In this document: positions 24,319-35,303 of the stretch, in pieces
Layout: every line of letters begins with the position of its first letter
Numbering within the stretch: position 1 is the first letter of the stretch
Source: Balanoglossus misakiensis
Taxonomy: Eukaryota; Hemichordata
Direction: 5' to 3'
Length of the DNA stretch: 64,000 nt
Assembly: GCA_040954595.2 (NCBI GenBank)
Contig: CM082578.2
Location: forward strand, 12,834,001 to 12,898,000
The notes under the pieces: generated by a model
Database searches by the model: none
What the model was told of the DNA's origin: nothing
What the model saw: the letters and a program-made list of their open reading frames with translations, nothing else
Made by a program: the position numbers and the translations under genes

Positions 24319-24463
24319 TGAAAGTTAAGATGAGGGCGACATTTGAGCTGGTTATCCCATCTTGCGGAGACACTACCGCTGGATGAACAACGTCCAATCG
24401 ATATGGCGTATTTGGATAGCAGAATCACCATGGTACTTATGATTTACCTATAATTGATAGACA
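22422..24463. other. Probable 3'UTR and intergenic spacer
   Basis: AT-rich sequence between the scaffold stop codon and the left edge of the transporter duplication. No coding exon is supported. I could not identify a convincing AATAAA, so the length of the 3'UTR is unknown. It contains a TTTA microsatellite at 24230-24319. Confidence 0.5.
24230..24319. repeat. (TTTA)n microsatellite
   Basis: About 22 units between the scaffold gene and the transporter duplication. Confidence 0.97.
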
Positions 24464-24875
24464 TTTCAATATTCATATGCAAACGATCATTACATGTAGA
24501 ATAAATCTCCAATTGGTTTATAAAATGCGTGGTCGTGTCCTGCCAGTGTGTAACTTAAAACAACCAAGGATTACGCTTTGTATATTCTCGAATTTTTTGT
24601 GTATTTTTTATTTTATTTCAAACGTGTTTTTTTTATTAATTTCACTTTCTATGCATTCTTGTTATCATGATGTACGTATACAATTGTGTAAATCAAACAG
24701 CAATACAAATTCTTTCATATGTGAAATCGGTGTGCGTTGTGCCTCGTTTCCTTGTTTAGTTATTGCGTACACAGAAATGACAGGTGTCCGTCATTGCTGA
24801 CTGCGATAACATACGTATACATTTTCCAGGGAAAACATTGAGTCACCGTTGGTCAGGTATTTTCATAATAGGCAT

Positions 24876-24881
24876 TTTATT
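24876..24881 (-). terminator. Candidate polyadenylation signal, transporter copy 1
   Basis: AATAAA on the - strand about 430 bp past the stop codon and conserved in copy 2. Other A-rich hexamers lie nearby, so the assignment is tentative. Confidence 0.35.
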
Positions 24882-25311
24882 TGACCTCGACAAGACTTCG
24901 ACACCGTAAGATAATGATACAGACATACAAACATAACAATACAACTAATAAAATAAAACTTTAAAAATATTTGTTTACAAAATAACATAATACCGTCGTA
25001 CTGCCTACGACCCTGTACAGGCAGGCGCCGGAGCACCCTCACACGATTGAATCTTTAAAGTTTCAGCCTGACAACTTTGTTGAGCCAACTCAATATAGTC
25101 AGAAAGTACTGGCAGTAGGGAGACCATACCATGGAGCGATACTGTTACTACTTTTAACTAAAGATACACTCAGGGATGTGTTATTCGTGAACTTACACGA
25201 TCGTTTTGTATCATTCTCGCGAGAGACAACTTGAGGAAACACGGTTGCCGTAAAAAGGACGTAGTTTGCGACGATGAGTACGAGTTAACAATGTAAACAA
25301 CCTTGCCTCTT

Positions 25312-27867
25312 TCACAGAACAGAAACACGTTCATGTATAGTCATGGTTTCCTGGTCTCGTAGCACTGAATCGCACGGCTTATACTTTGCAGTGTATTTTG
25401 ATACCGCGTCATCAAGAACAGGACTGTCCCTGTTACCGGCAAACTTCTCGCAGCGCGTTTCAGCAAAGCTGGTGATCCCAAGAATGATGGCGCTCAGAAG
25501 GGCGCAAATTGCAGAAGTGTAGAAAGTGACGTCAGCCGTTCCCGTCAGGTCGTACAGGGCCCCTGCGGCAAAAATAGAAACATCGTGTTCAATGTCAGCG
25601 TGTGTATACATGTTTGTTCTGACAAGTTAACTACATGTACATGTATGTATAACCATGGAGGTACCTCCATGGTATAACCAATACATGAATGTGCCAACTT
25701 CCGATTTTAGATCTTTTCGGTTGTTTTCCCGCGTAAACAGAAGGTTAGGGCCTTCTTCAAACCTGGTTCTTCTATCCTGTTTGAGAGTTTGCATTGTAGG
25801 AACTACACGTAAAATAAATTCGGCCAGAAATGCCGTTTCTTTATACTAATCAGACTGTTATCTTACCGGCGATTGATATTCCGATTAAACAGCCAACGCC
25901 AATGGAGAAAATATCCAGACCAAATGCGCTGGCCAAATGGTCGCCATGCACGGCATCCTTGAACACGACAAAATGGAGGGAATTGTACGAGCCACTGGTC
26001 AGACCAAAACACACACAAAACAACACCGCTAACCAGTAGTCAACGACAAACGTGAAAGCCAAGAGGAGCACAGCCCATAATAATATGCTTCCAATAAATA
26101 TGTACATTGGTGATATTATTCTCAAGTCGACGAACCAGCCCTGTATAGCCCTTATTGTGAACGAGCTGGCTCCGACCGCTGTCATTAACAGGGAAGAGTC
26201 CATTCTGCTGATGCCGATGTCGTCAGCCCGCTGCAGTAGAAACGTCAAGAAAGTTCCGTTTGACGAGCCGAGGAAGACCATCGCCAGCGAGATTCCGATG
26301 ATGCTCGGCTGCAGGTAGATGATGTCAAAGCCAAAGAGGCTCGCGAAGCGAACGCACGAGTTTTCTCTGTTTGCGGTCGCCCGGTTCTCTCGGTTTCCCG
26401 CCCCCGCCGCGGCGGGCAGAGGTCGAAGAAGTGCCGCCGCCACGCAGAGGTTTGCACCCAGTCCCGCCAGAACGACAAATGTTCCGTGCCAGCCGTAATA
26501 CTGGATGAGAGTTTGGCAGAGTGGCGGCATCCCCATGACACCTAATCCGTAGCCTGCCATTGCTAGTCCGTTCGCCAAGCCGTGACGCTTGTGGAAATAC
26601 TTTCCCAGAAGTGCAAACGTTGGCAGGTAGGACAGAGAACAACCAAAATCTGGAATGAAGAATTCAGGAAGATGCAAATAAATAAAGATCCCAGCAAGAG
26701 TCAGTTTAGTACACTAGAACCACAGTGGAGGGACCATGCCAGAACTTGATCATATGACTATGTGCGCTGCTGAATATACTAAGCCGATTGCATTGAAAGG
26801 AAATAAACGATGTTTGGCGTCTTAAATAAGACTTCAGCGGCAGCAATAAATGAGGGTGGGAGGGAGAGAGGGGGAAAGAGAGAGAGAAGAGAGAGATGAA
26901 GACAGAGAGGGGGAGAGATGAAGAGAGAGAGAGGGAGGGAGAGGTGACGAGAGAGAGAGAAAGAAAGACACACACACACAGAAATTTCCTTACTTGTCAA
27001 AACCCCAACGGTGAAACATAGTACCATGATGTCATTCACAAACCCACTGATGAAGAGTGCAGTAGAAACCATGAGGGCACCAGTCATAGCAGTTCTTCTC
27101 GCACCGACTCGCTCACTGATCGAGGTTGAGACTGGACCTGTGATGGGTGTACATCAAAACGAAAATTTGTCTGTATGATATGCTTGGTCCAACAAAGTTG
27201 GGATCCAAAAGGCCCGTAAAAGTATCCGCAGTTAAGTTCCCGATGTGACTCACTTGTTAAATTCGAGTGATCACTTGTAAACCCCGGGAATAATACATTT
27301 TTCGAAGACTTCACTGTTTCCTCGTACATCCGTACTGACAAATAAATAAATAAATAAATAAATGCCATGTCACTATCAAAAGAATTATTCCCTGACAGTC
27401 CTGTATTCCCCCTTGATATCTCTAGACTTGTAATTTATTGAACAGTGTGCTGAACCCGTAAAGCTTCAAACGATTCAAGACCATGTCATTTTATTCATGT
27501 TTCATTCTGCGATAGAGTTTGTCATTTGAGGTCTGTCTGAGACGCTCTTGTAAGTGAGAGGCCATGAAGATTGCCGATTTAATTCAGAGGCGTGTTTGTG
27601 TAAGTAAATACAGAGACATCGACACTCACCTGAACAGTGGAACACAAACATTCCAATGGAAGCAATTAACGACACCTTCCCTGCTCCTGCGCCAAAATAT
27701 TCCTTCATGGTAACCAGCAACACGGCAAGCGATCCAGTAAACCCGTCAAAGAAAAGTTCGGAGATGTGTCCACTCGCCACGACGGCCCAACCCCATCCTC
27801 CATCGGGAGCATCTGTGGATTTGCTGGATTTGCGCCCTTTCTCGAAGCTGTTGGACATCTTCTCCAT
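25312..27867 (-). CDS. Monocarboxylate-transporter-like protein, SLC16 family, copy 1
   Basis: Twelve-helix major-facilitator membrane carrier of the SLC16 type, which typically moves monocarboxylates or related small molecules across the plasma membrane; the substrate cannot be read from the sequence. Exons on the - strand: 27630-27867, 26994-27137, 25867-26649, 25312-25562, totalling 1,416 nt (471 codons plus stop), all GT-AG and in phase. Family signatures: DAPDGGWGWAVV at residues 19-30 before helix 1, and YFHKRHGLANG near residues 145-155 at helix 5. An Arg and an Asp in the eighth-helix region (TIRAIQGWFVDLR) match charged positions important in the family. The central loop is short, as in MCTs. 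Intact, with a near-identical neighbour at 29865-32383. The ATG at 27867 is the first in the exon and lies exactly where homology with copy 2 ends. Confidence 0.88.
25652..25673. repeat. 22-bp perfect palindrome present only in transporter copy 1
   Basis: ACCATGGAGGTACCTCCATGGT reads the same on both strands. The equivalent place in copy 2 (about 30205) has CACAACCAATACATG with no palindrome. Confidence 0.9.
26845..26985. repeat. GA-rich low-complexity tract in transporter copy 1 intron
   Basis: GAGA/GGGA-rich tract followed by a (CA)n run, lying directly downstream of exon 2 of the - strand gene. It has a homologous but rearranged counterpart at 31358-31526. Confidence 0.85.
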
Positions 27868-28615
27868 GTACGGCGTACACTTTGGGAAGGGTTCAGGGAG
27901 TGGAGAGGGACGAATGGCCGGGAAGTGAGACTCGATGCGCTTCGTTTCAATACCAAATTCAAGTATGATTTATTAGCACAAACTCTGCGGTTTGTATACC
28001 GTGTGGTGAACCTTGACATTTGTTCACACCTAATACAATAGGTTTAATGACCGGCGTCACGCAGGTAGCAAATAAAGGAATTACATGTCTGATAAAGGAA
28101 TTACATGTCTGACAGACAAATCGTGGGCGGAGTCTATAATATGCCGTGTGTGGTCTCCGACATCCTCCCGCCCGCAAGAAATTACAGATAAACTATGAAT
28201 AAACATCAAAAAGGAAGTGCGAAAAACTTCATAATCTCATAAACAAGACATTTATGCACTTGCAAAAACGATATGTAATACTCTTCGTTAATCTCAAACT
28301 TCAATGATCTAAGGAATAACCTGTTATAACAGGTGATAAATCTCGAAATTAGAAAACACGTCAAGAAACTAATTAAACCCCGGTGCGGAAAGGCCAGGGA
28401 TTCGGATTAACGTGTGTTTGTATAGTTGTTTATTTGGGAGTGGTAGTCGTGCATAATGACTGTGTAATTGATCTCATGTACATAGAAAATAATTGAACAC
28501 TTTACACTTCCACGCGTCTCTGAAAGATTGACAGCTGTTTGAATGGCGTGGCCATTGTTTCCCAGGGACGCGATCCATTGTTCTGAAAAACACTGAAACC
28601 AGATTTCTCCCAAAA
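27868..28615. other. Spacer between transporter copies
   Basis: Unique sequence between copy 1 and the BEL/Pao fragment. It must contain the promoter and 5'UTR of copy 1 (- strand). A 19-20-bp unit (ATAAAGGAATTACATGTCTG) is repeated twice in tandem at about 28072-28111. No exon is supported. Confidence 0.5.
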
Positions 28616-29014
28616 TTATCGTTGTTTCAAAAGCTCGCGTAATCTACAGCTCTGTAAAGGTGCAGGGATTGGTTTTCTGTATGGCTTCCCACACACCAAT
28701 TTACAGACAACACATGTTTTCAGTATTGAACGAACGAAAGGTCGAATTTGGGGGATCCAAAACCTTTGGCGAATGAGCGTGGTCGTTGTCTGCGATCCAG
28801 AATGTTTCGCTCGCGAGTGGATGGCCACTACCATGAGTGTTGTGAAGTAGCTCGTTCGTGGTAGTAGGAGTGGAAATTTCGCTTCACAACTTATTGGCGC
28901 ATTATGAAGCCTGTCGCCAACACGAATGAAACCTTCTTCATCGAGAAATAGTCGAAGTTGGCGAGTTAATTGGCCCGCTGAATTTTGTTTCGCTGTCAGG
29001 GCCCTTATTTCTTT
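28616..29014 (-). mobile_element. BEL/Pao LTR retrotransposon fragment, integrase zinc-binding region
   Basis: An open - strand frame of about 133 codons resembles the N-terminal part of a BEL/Pao integrase. LRLFLDEEGFIRVGDRLHNA and FPLLLPRTSYFTTLMV are family-typical lead-in sequence, followed by the H-H-C-C zinc motif (IHSRAKHSG, then FWIPQIRPFVRSILKTCVVC). The frame is open at its 5' side up to the duplication junction at 29012 and stops after the linker at 28616. No catalytic DDE region, protease, reverse transcriptase or LTR is visible here, so it is a truncated, non-autonomous relic. Confidence 0.75.
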
Positions 29015-29416
29015 CAATATTCATATGCAAACGATCATTACATGTAGAATAAATCTCCAATTGGTTTATAAAATGCGTGGTCGTGTCCTGCCAGTGTGTA
29101 ACTTAAAACAACCAAGGATTACGCTTTGTATATTCTTGAATTTTTTGTGTATTTTTTATTTTATTTCAAACGTGTTTTTTTTTTATTAATTTCACTCTCT
29201 ATGCATTTCTTGTTATCATGATGTACGTATACAATTGTGTAAATCAAACAGCAATACAAATTCTTTCGTATGTGAAATCGGTGTGCGTTGTGCCTCGTTT
29301 CCTTGTTTAGTTATTGCGTACACAGGAAGGACAGGTGTCCGTCATTGCTGACTCCGATAACATTTTCCAGGGAAAACATTGAGTCACCGTTGGTCAGGTA
29401 TTTTCATAATAGGCAT

Positions 29417-29422
29417 TTTATT
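29417..29422 (-). terminator. Candidate polyadenylation signal, transporter copy 2
   Basis: The equivalent AATAAA in the duplicated 3' flank, about 440 bp past the stop codon. Confidence 0.35.
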
Positions 29423-29864
29423 TGACCTCGACAAGACTTCGACAAAAAACACCGTAAGATAATGATACAGACATACAAACATAACAATACAACTAATAAA
29501 ATAAAAATTTAAAAATATTTTTTTTTTTTACAAAATAACATAACACCGTCGTACTGCTTACGACCCTGTACAGACAGGCGCCGGAGCACCCTCACACGAT
29601 TGAATCTTTCAAGTTTCAGCCTGACAACTTTGTTGAGCCAACTCAATATAGTCAGAAAGTACTGGCAGTAGGGAGACCATACCATGGAGCGATACTGTTA
29701 CTACTTTTAACTAAAGATACACTCAGGGATGTGTTATTCGTGAACTTACACGATCGTTTTGTATCATTCTCGCGAGAGACAACTTGAGGAAACACTGTTG
29801 CCGTAAAAAGGACGTAGTTTGCGACGATGAGTACGAGTTAACAATGTAAACAACCTTGCCTCTT

Positions 29865-32383
29865 TCACAGAACAGAAACACGTTCATGTATAGTCATGGT
29901 TTCCTGGCCTCGTAGCACTGAATCGCACGGCTTATACTTTGTACTGTATTTTGATACCGCGTCTTCAAGAACATGACTGTCCCTGTTACCGGCAAACTTC
30001 TCGCAGCGCCTTTCAGCAAAGCTGGTGATCCCAAGAATGATGGCGCTCAGAAGGGCGCAGATTGAAGAAGTGTAGAAAGTGACGTCGGCCGTTCCCGTCA
30101 GGTCGTACAGGGCCCCTGCGGCAAAAATAGAAACATCGTGTTTAATGTCAGCGTGTGTATACATGTTTGTCCTGAATTATATCCTAACTACATGTACATG
30201 TATTCACAACCAATACATGAATGTGCCAAATTCCGATTTTAGATCTTTTCGCGACGGTTGTTTTCCCGCTTAAACAGAAGGTTTACTGTCTGAATTTGTC
30301 CCAGACTTAAGCTTAGGGCCTTCTTCAAACCTGGTTCTTCTGTCCTGTTTGAGAGATTGTATTGTAGGAACTACACGTAAAATAAATTCGGCCAGAAATG
30401 CCGTTTCTTTATACTAATCAGACTGTTATCTTACCGGCGATTGATATTCCGATTAAACAGCCAACGCCCATGGAGAAAATATCCAGACCAAATGCGCTGG
30501 CCAAATGGTCGCCATGCACGGCATCCTTGAACACGACAAAATGGAGGGAATTGTACAAGCCACTGGTCAGACCAAAACACACACAAAACAACACCGCTAA
30601 CCAGTAGTCAACGACAAACGTGAAAGCCAAGAGGAGCACAGCCCATAAGAATATGCTTCCAATAAATATGTACATTGGTGATATTATTCTCAAGTCGACG
30701 AACCAGCCCTGTATAGCCCTTATTGCGAACGAGCTGGCTCCGACCGCTGTCATTAACAGGGAAGAGTCCATTCTGCTGATGCCGATGTCGTCAGCCCGCT
30801 GCAGTAGAAACGTCAAGAAAGTTCCGTTTGACGAGCCGAGGAAGACCATCGCCAGCGAGATTCCGATGATGCTCGGCTGCAGGTAGATGATGTCAAAGCC
30901 AAAGAGGCTCGCGAAGCGAACGCACGAGTTTTCTCTGTTTGCGGTCGCCCGGTTCTCTCGGTTTCCCGCCCCCGCCGCGGCGGGCAGAGGTCGAAGAAGT
31001 GCCGCCGCCACGCAGAGGTTTGCACCCAGTCCCGCCAGAACGACAAATGTTCCGTGCCAGCCGTAATACTGGATGAGAGTTTGGCAGAGTGGCGGCATCC
31101 CCATGACACCTAATCCGTAGCCTGCCATTGCTAGTCCGTTCGCCAAGCCGTGACGCTTGTGGAAATACTTTCCCAGAAGTGCAAACGTTGGCAGGTAGGA
31201 CAGAGATAAACCAAAATCTGGAATGGAGAATTCAGGAAGATGCAAATAAATAAAGATCCCCTCAAGAGTCAGTTTAGTACACTAGAACCACAGTGGAGGG
31301 ATCATGCCAGAACTTGATCATATGACTATGTGCGCTGCTGAATATACTAAGCCGCATATAAATGAGGGTGGGAGGGAGGGAGGGAGGGGGAAGGAGAGAG
31401 AGAAGAGAGAGATGGAGACAGAGAGGGGGAGAGATGAAGAGAGAGAGCCTCAGGGAGAGAGAGGTGACGAAAGAGAGAGAGAGAGAGAGAGGGAGAGAGA
31501 AAGAGAGAGAGAGACACACACACACAGAAATTTCCTTACTCGTCAAAACCCCAACGGTGAAACATAGTACCATGATGTCATTCACAAACCCACTGATGAA
31601 GAGTGCAGTAGAAACCATGAGGGCACCAGTCATAGCAGTTCTTCTCGCACCGACTCGCTCACTGATCGAGGTTGAGACTGGACCTGTGATGGGTGTACAT
31701 CAAAACGAAAATTTGTCTGTATGATATGCTTGGTCCAACAAAGTTGGGATCCAAAAGGCCCGTAAAAGTGACTCACTTGTTAAATTCGAGTGATCACTTG
31801 TAAACCCCGGGAATAATACATTTTTCGAAGACTTCACTGTTTCCTCGTACATCCGTACTGACAAATAAATAAATAAATGCCATGTCACTATCAAAAGAAT
31901 TATTCCCTGACAGTCCTGTATTCCCCCTTGATATCTCTAGACTTGTAATTTATTGAATAGTGTGTGCTGAACCCGTAAAGTTTAAAACGATGACCATGCA
32001 TGTCATTTTATTCATGTTTCATTCTGTGTTAGACTAGCCATTCATTCGATGTCTGTCTGAGATGCTCTTGTAAGTGAGAGGCCATGTAGATTGTCGATTT
32101 AAATAAGAAGCGTGTTTGGGTAAATACAGAGACATCGACACTCACCTGAACAGTGGAACACAAACAATCCAATGGAAGCAATTAACGACACCTTCCCTGC
32201 TCCTGCGCCAAAATATTCCTTCAGGGTAACCAGCAACACGGCAAGCGATCCAGTAAACCCGTCAAAGAAAAGTTCGGAGATGTGTCCACTCGCCACGACG
32301 GCCCAACCCCATCCTCCATCGGGAGCATCTGTGGATTTGCTGGATTTGCGCCCTTTCTCGAAGCTGTTGGACATCTTCTCCAT
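29865..32383 (-). CDS. Monocarboxylate-transporter-like protein, SLC16 family, copy 2
   Basis: Same gene model as copy 1: exons 32146-32383, 31540-31683, 30435-31217, 29865-30115, again exactly 1,416 nt and 471 codons with no frameshift or stop. I count 18 nucleotide differences from copy 1 in the coding sequence, giving 14 amino-acid changes; half of these lie in the last 83 residues (for example AERRCEK in place of AETRCEK, and YSTKY in place of YTAKY). All MCT signatures are kept. The 5' flank immediately upstream of the ATG is unrelated to that of copy 1, so the two genes may be expressed differently. The substrate is unknown. Confidence 0.88.
31358..31526. repeat. GA-rich low-complexity tract in transporter copy 2 intron
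   Basis: GGGA/GAGA-rich tract ending in (CA)n, the counterpart of 26845-26985, with expanded (GA)n blocks. Confidence 0.85.
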
Positions 32384-34100
32384 AGTCCCTTCGGGTTTGC
32401 CTCACTACAGGTGCACCATCTGCTCGGGAAGACAGGAAATGTTTTCAAAACATCAGGTCAACACGAACCCGAAATGTGCTGCCTTTTTGACCGCGGCTGA
32501 AAATGACGATGTCAACGGCGCAGAGTCTATTTATATCATATTCATGATATTGTACAGAATCTATTTATATACGTTCAGACCCACCCCTCATTATCAAATG
32601 GTCCACCCCTTAATTTTGTCAGTGCTGTCGAGGCACTATACTATTGCCACTATTGCGAACACTCAGTCTAAACTGTAAATTCGCACGGGCATCGGTATCT
32701 CAGTGTGTTGATACCGATGATTGTCGCATTTGGTATTTATTCTCAACATCATTTGCCATAACAACAGTGCAGTTAGGTATTCACGTAAATTTACTAATTT
32801 TAATTTAACATCAACAATATTTAATACATTTATTAATAACATCGTTCCATATGGACCGACAGTTGCAACGTGCCGACACATGCTTATTCCTACTGTTGTA
32901 GTTCGCCAAGCACTCTGATGTTAACATGATTAAAGGTCGCACAAGGGGCCGCGACATATAAATATAATATTAACACGGTCACTCCACACTGTGTGACCGT
33001 CATAATAACCACTAAAATGCACGTGGGCCCCCTTCCTCCATTTGGAGCTGAGCGACATCATTTTCCTTTCAATTTCAAATTAAGCTGACGGGATGAAAAT
33101 CGACATGCGGAATGAAATGCGCGGGTCGTACATTCAAGTGATGCTTTACCAACAATGAAAACGGTGGCGCAGGTAACCTTGTAACGCATATCAGATATGG
33201 AAGATTACGGCATTGCCGCAAAAGAGGTTTGTAATTTACGACGACGGGGTTCAGATCGGGGGCTCTTGAAATAAACCTTTCAGTCCTTGACTGTGGCGGA
33301 GAAGGTGGCCTCCAGCACAGAATGTTGATTTATGGCTAATATCCCGGATTTACGTGATGAACAGGGCTGGCATTAGCAATATTGGACTTACCTCTGCTGC
33401 TAGCGATGGCATTGCAGTCCAACAGTGTTTTTGTTGACTTGGCAAGGAATGGATCATTTGATATTATGGGGGAGGGCGCTGAAGAAAAAAAACTCTGGCG
33501 TTTTTATACATTCCCCGCGGAACCTTTTCTTTTTTCCCCTTCGAAGTTGGTCTATTTTACGCCCCTATTCACATTTTAAGTAGGATATGGAGGCGAATAT
33601 GGTATAATTTCCGTCGGCACATTGTGTGTGACATCGATCCTTGCCCAATATACCTTCGTCCATGAAAGCTTTATTATTATGTAATACAATCGACATGTGG
33701 AAGGGTGAAATTTGGACTTACCTTAGTTCTCAGTTTAAAACACTGTCGTCCCTAGAACGAGATCGGGAAATACGACAATGTCTATCAGGTTTTTAGCGCG
33801 CACGATAGCAGTTCGCTGATTTAGTATTAGGCCTACTGGGGTCTCGGTGGAATTCTTTGCTCACCCTGCGGTCGACCGTCGGCCATACACATTTAGAAAT
33901 GGGTGAGTACAAAGGATGTAACGGCAGAGTTATCGGCTGTTGCAACGTCCAGGCATTCTATCTGAACTTTATTTCGATAAGATACATACAAATAAGTTCT
34001 GTGATATAGTACACTTAACATTCAAAAATTGCACAGAATTTTCAGATACATTTTTTTCAACATTACACAGTGTAGGCCTACGGCTATCTACCTTTTAATA
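32384..34100. other. Intergenic spacer right of transporter copy 2
   Basis: No supported gene. It should hold the promoter of transporter copy 2 on the - strand. Two - strand donor-like sequences (AG|GTAAGTCC) are visible at about 33390 and 33722, which could belong to untranslated exons, but no partner sites are clear. Confidence 0.4.
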
Positions 34101-34759
34101 TTTCCTGTTTCTAAATAAACATTTGTACAAAGGCTGCGTCCCAAGTTCTTTGAAGTGACTTCATATAAGGTGTGATTCTACCCTCCTACCACCAGAATTT
34201 TTTGGATTTTGTGCGGTTATTATTAGCCAACTTAGACCATCTGAGACCTCACAAGATATCGATCTCACGTGGTTAGGCAATTTCTTTGGTAGGACATTCT
34301 CATGTGACACAGGACAAACAATACATGCCCCAAAAGCACAAAAGTTTGTTAAACTCTGCACCTCTTCTAGTTTCGTACTGAGTTTGACTTGTGTTACTGG
34401 CTGGCAACCTTTCGCTACTGTACTCAACCAAGTCTGGCGTGACCTCGCAGAGACTAGAAAGTCAACTGGGCCTACATGTATTCCAACGGCAGCAGGGCTG
34501 TGTATCACTCCACCTGGCTCCACCTAATGCTTACAGGTGTCTGGGGCAAGTCAACAGAACTGAGTGGCGAAAACTCTGTGGTATATTCTTTGTGGGTGGA
34601 GATCAAACAACAATGAGTACTTTTTGGCAAAAGTTATGTTTGCTTTTGCAATGACCCGTTTTCAGAGGCTGGCACTCAACTGGCTACACACACACTGCGG
34701 ACGGCATAGTAAAATCAGGCTTGGCATAGAAGTATCTTCATTACCGGTGACGTGAACAG

Positions 34760-35060
34760 CTCTTTTTATCAGATAGCTGATGGCATAACAATATTTACAA
34801 AGAAACTGCCATTAACCAAATCACATATCATTGTTTTTAGGCGAGGGGGTCCTGAAAAAGGAGTGAAAATGTTTTTTAAGGCGAAAAAGGGAAAACCGAA
34901 AGTTATTACGCATACCTGGGTCTTATGATATCAAGTCGAAATGGAGTAAAGCTGTAAAACTAGGAAAGCTATGGGTTGTATTCTCCCCGTATGGCCAGAA
35001 ATACCTGTCCTTTACATTGTCGAGAATAGTTAAAGCTTTTTAATGCAATGGTTTTACCAA
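34760..35060 (+). mobile_element. Probable decayed LINE-like reverse transcriptase relic
   Basis: A broken frame reads KSHIIVFRRGGPEKGVKMFF and, after a frameshift, AYLGLMISS, then WSKAV in another frame. The order (K-x-IIVFRxGG, then YLGL, then WxKA) resembles the thumb region of non-LTR reverse transcriptases. Stops and frame changes show that it is not functional. The similarity is short, so it could also be chance or another element class. Confidence 0.4.
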
Positions 35061-35124
35061 TATTGACTATTCTCTCGACTTATATGGCCATCGCCCATTC
35101 ACTCTTCACGTGCTGTCCCGAAAA

Positions 35125-35156
35125 CAGGAGCATAACATCCTGGACGAGCGGCTTGA
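35125..35156 (-). repeat. 32-nt perfect inverted copy of downstream coding sequence
   Basis: These 32 bases are the exact reverse complement of 35437-35468 inside exon 1 of the collagen-like gene (coding for [12 protein letters not shown]). Homology stops sharply at both ends. The pair flanks the start codon at 35304. Confidence 0.95.
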
Positions 35157-35303
35157 CATCCTTTAAGGTGTAAATAAGTAAATCAATAAACAACATCCCA
35201 TATCCTGTTCTCACCTTTCAGCATCCTGTATGCAAACGCAGAATAAAACGACTTTCCCTCTCATTCGCGCGAAGGCTCCATACATCGAAGATCTAAGAAC
35301 GCA

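Larger units (their letters stand above)
24464..27867. repeat. Tandem duplication unit, copy 1
   Basis: About 3.40 kb shared with 29012-32383 in the same orientation. The left edge is the shared TTTCAATATTCATATGC and the right edge is the CAT complement of the transporter start codon. It contains the whole transporter gene, introns and about 850 bp of 3' flank. It differs from copy 2 by scattered substitutions and intronic indels, including about 58 bp near 26790-26850 and about 22 bp near 27225 that are missing from copy 2. Confidence 0.9.
29012..32383. repeat. Tandem duplication unit, copy 2
   Basis: About 3.37 kb matching 24464-27867. The left edge abuts the BEL/Pao integrase fragment, whose frame runs directly into the junction. 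Relative to copy 1 it carries an extra segment of about 34 bp near 30285 and a longer GA-rich tract near 31360-31526. Confidence 0.9.

Noticed and set aside
24183-24386. Open frame of repeated LFIY residues
   Set aside because: It is the translation of the (TTTA)n microsatellite.
31304-31724. Glu/Arg-rich open frames across the GA tract
   Set aside because: Low-complexity translation of a GA-rich repeat in a transporter intron, antisense to the gene.
35119-35160. [11 protein letters not shown]-like coding end of the LINE relic
   Set aside because: These bases are the inverted copy of the collagen-like exon, not part of a reverse transcriptase.
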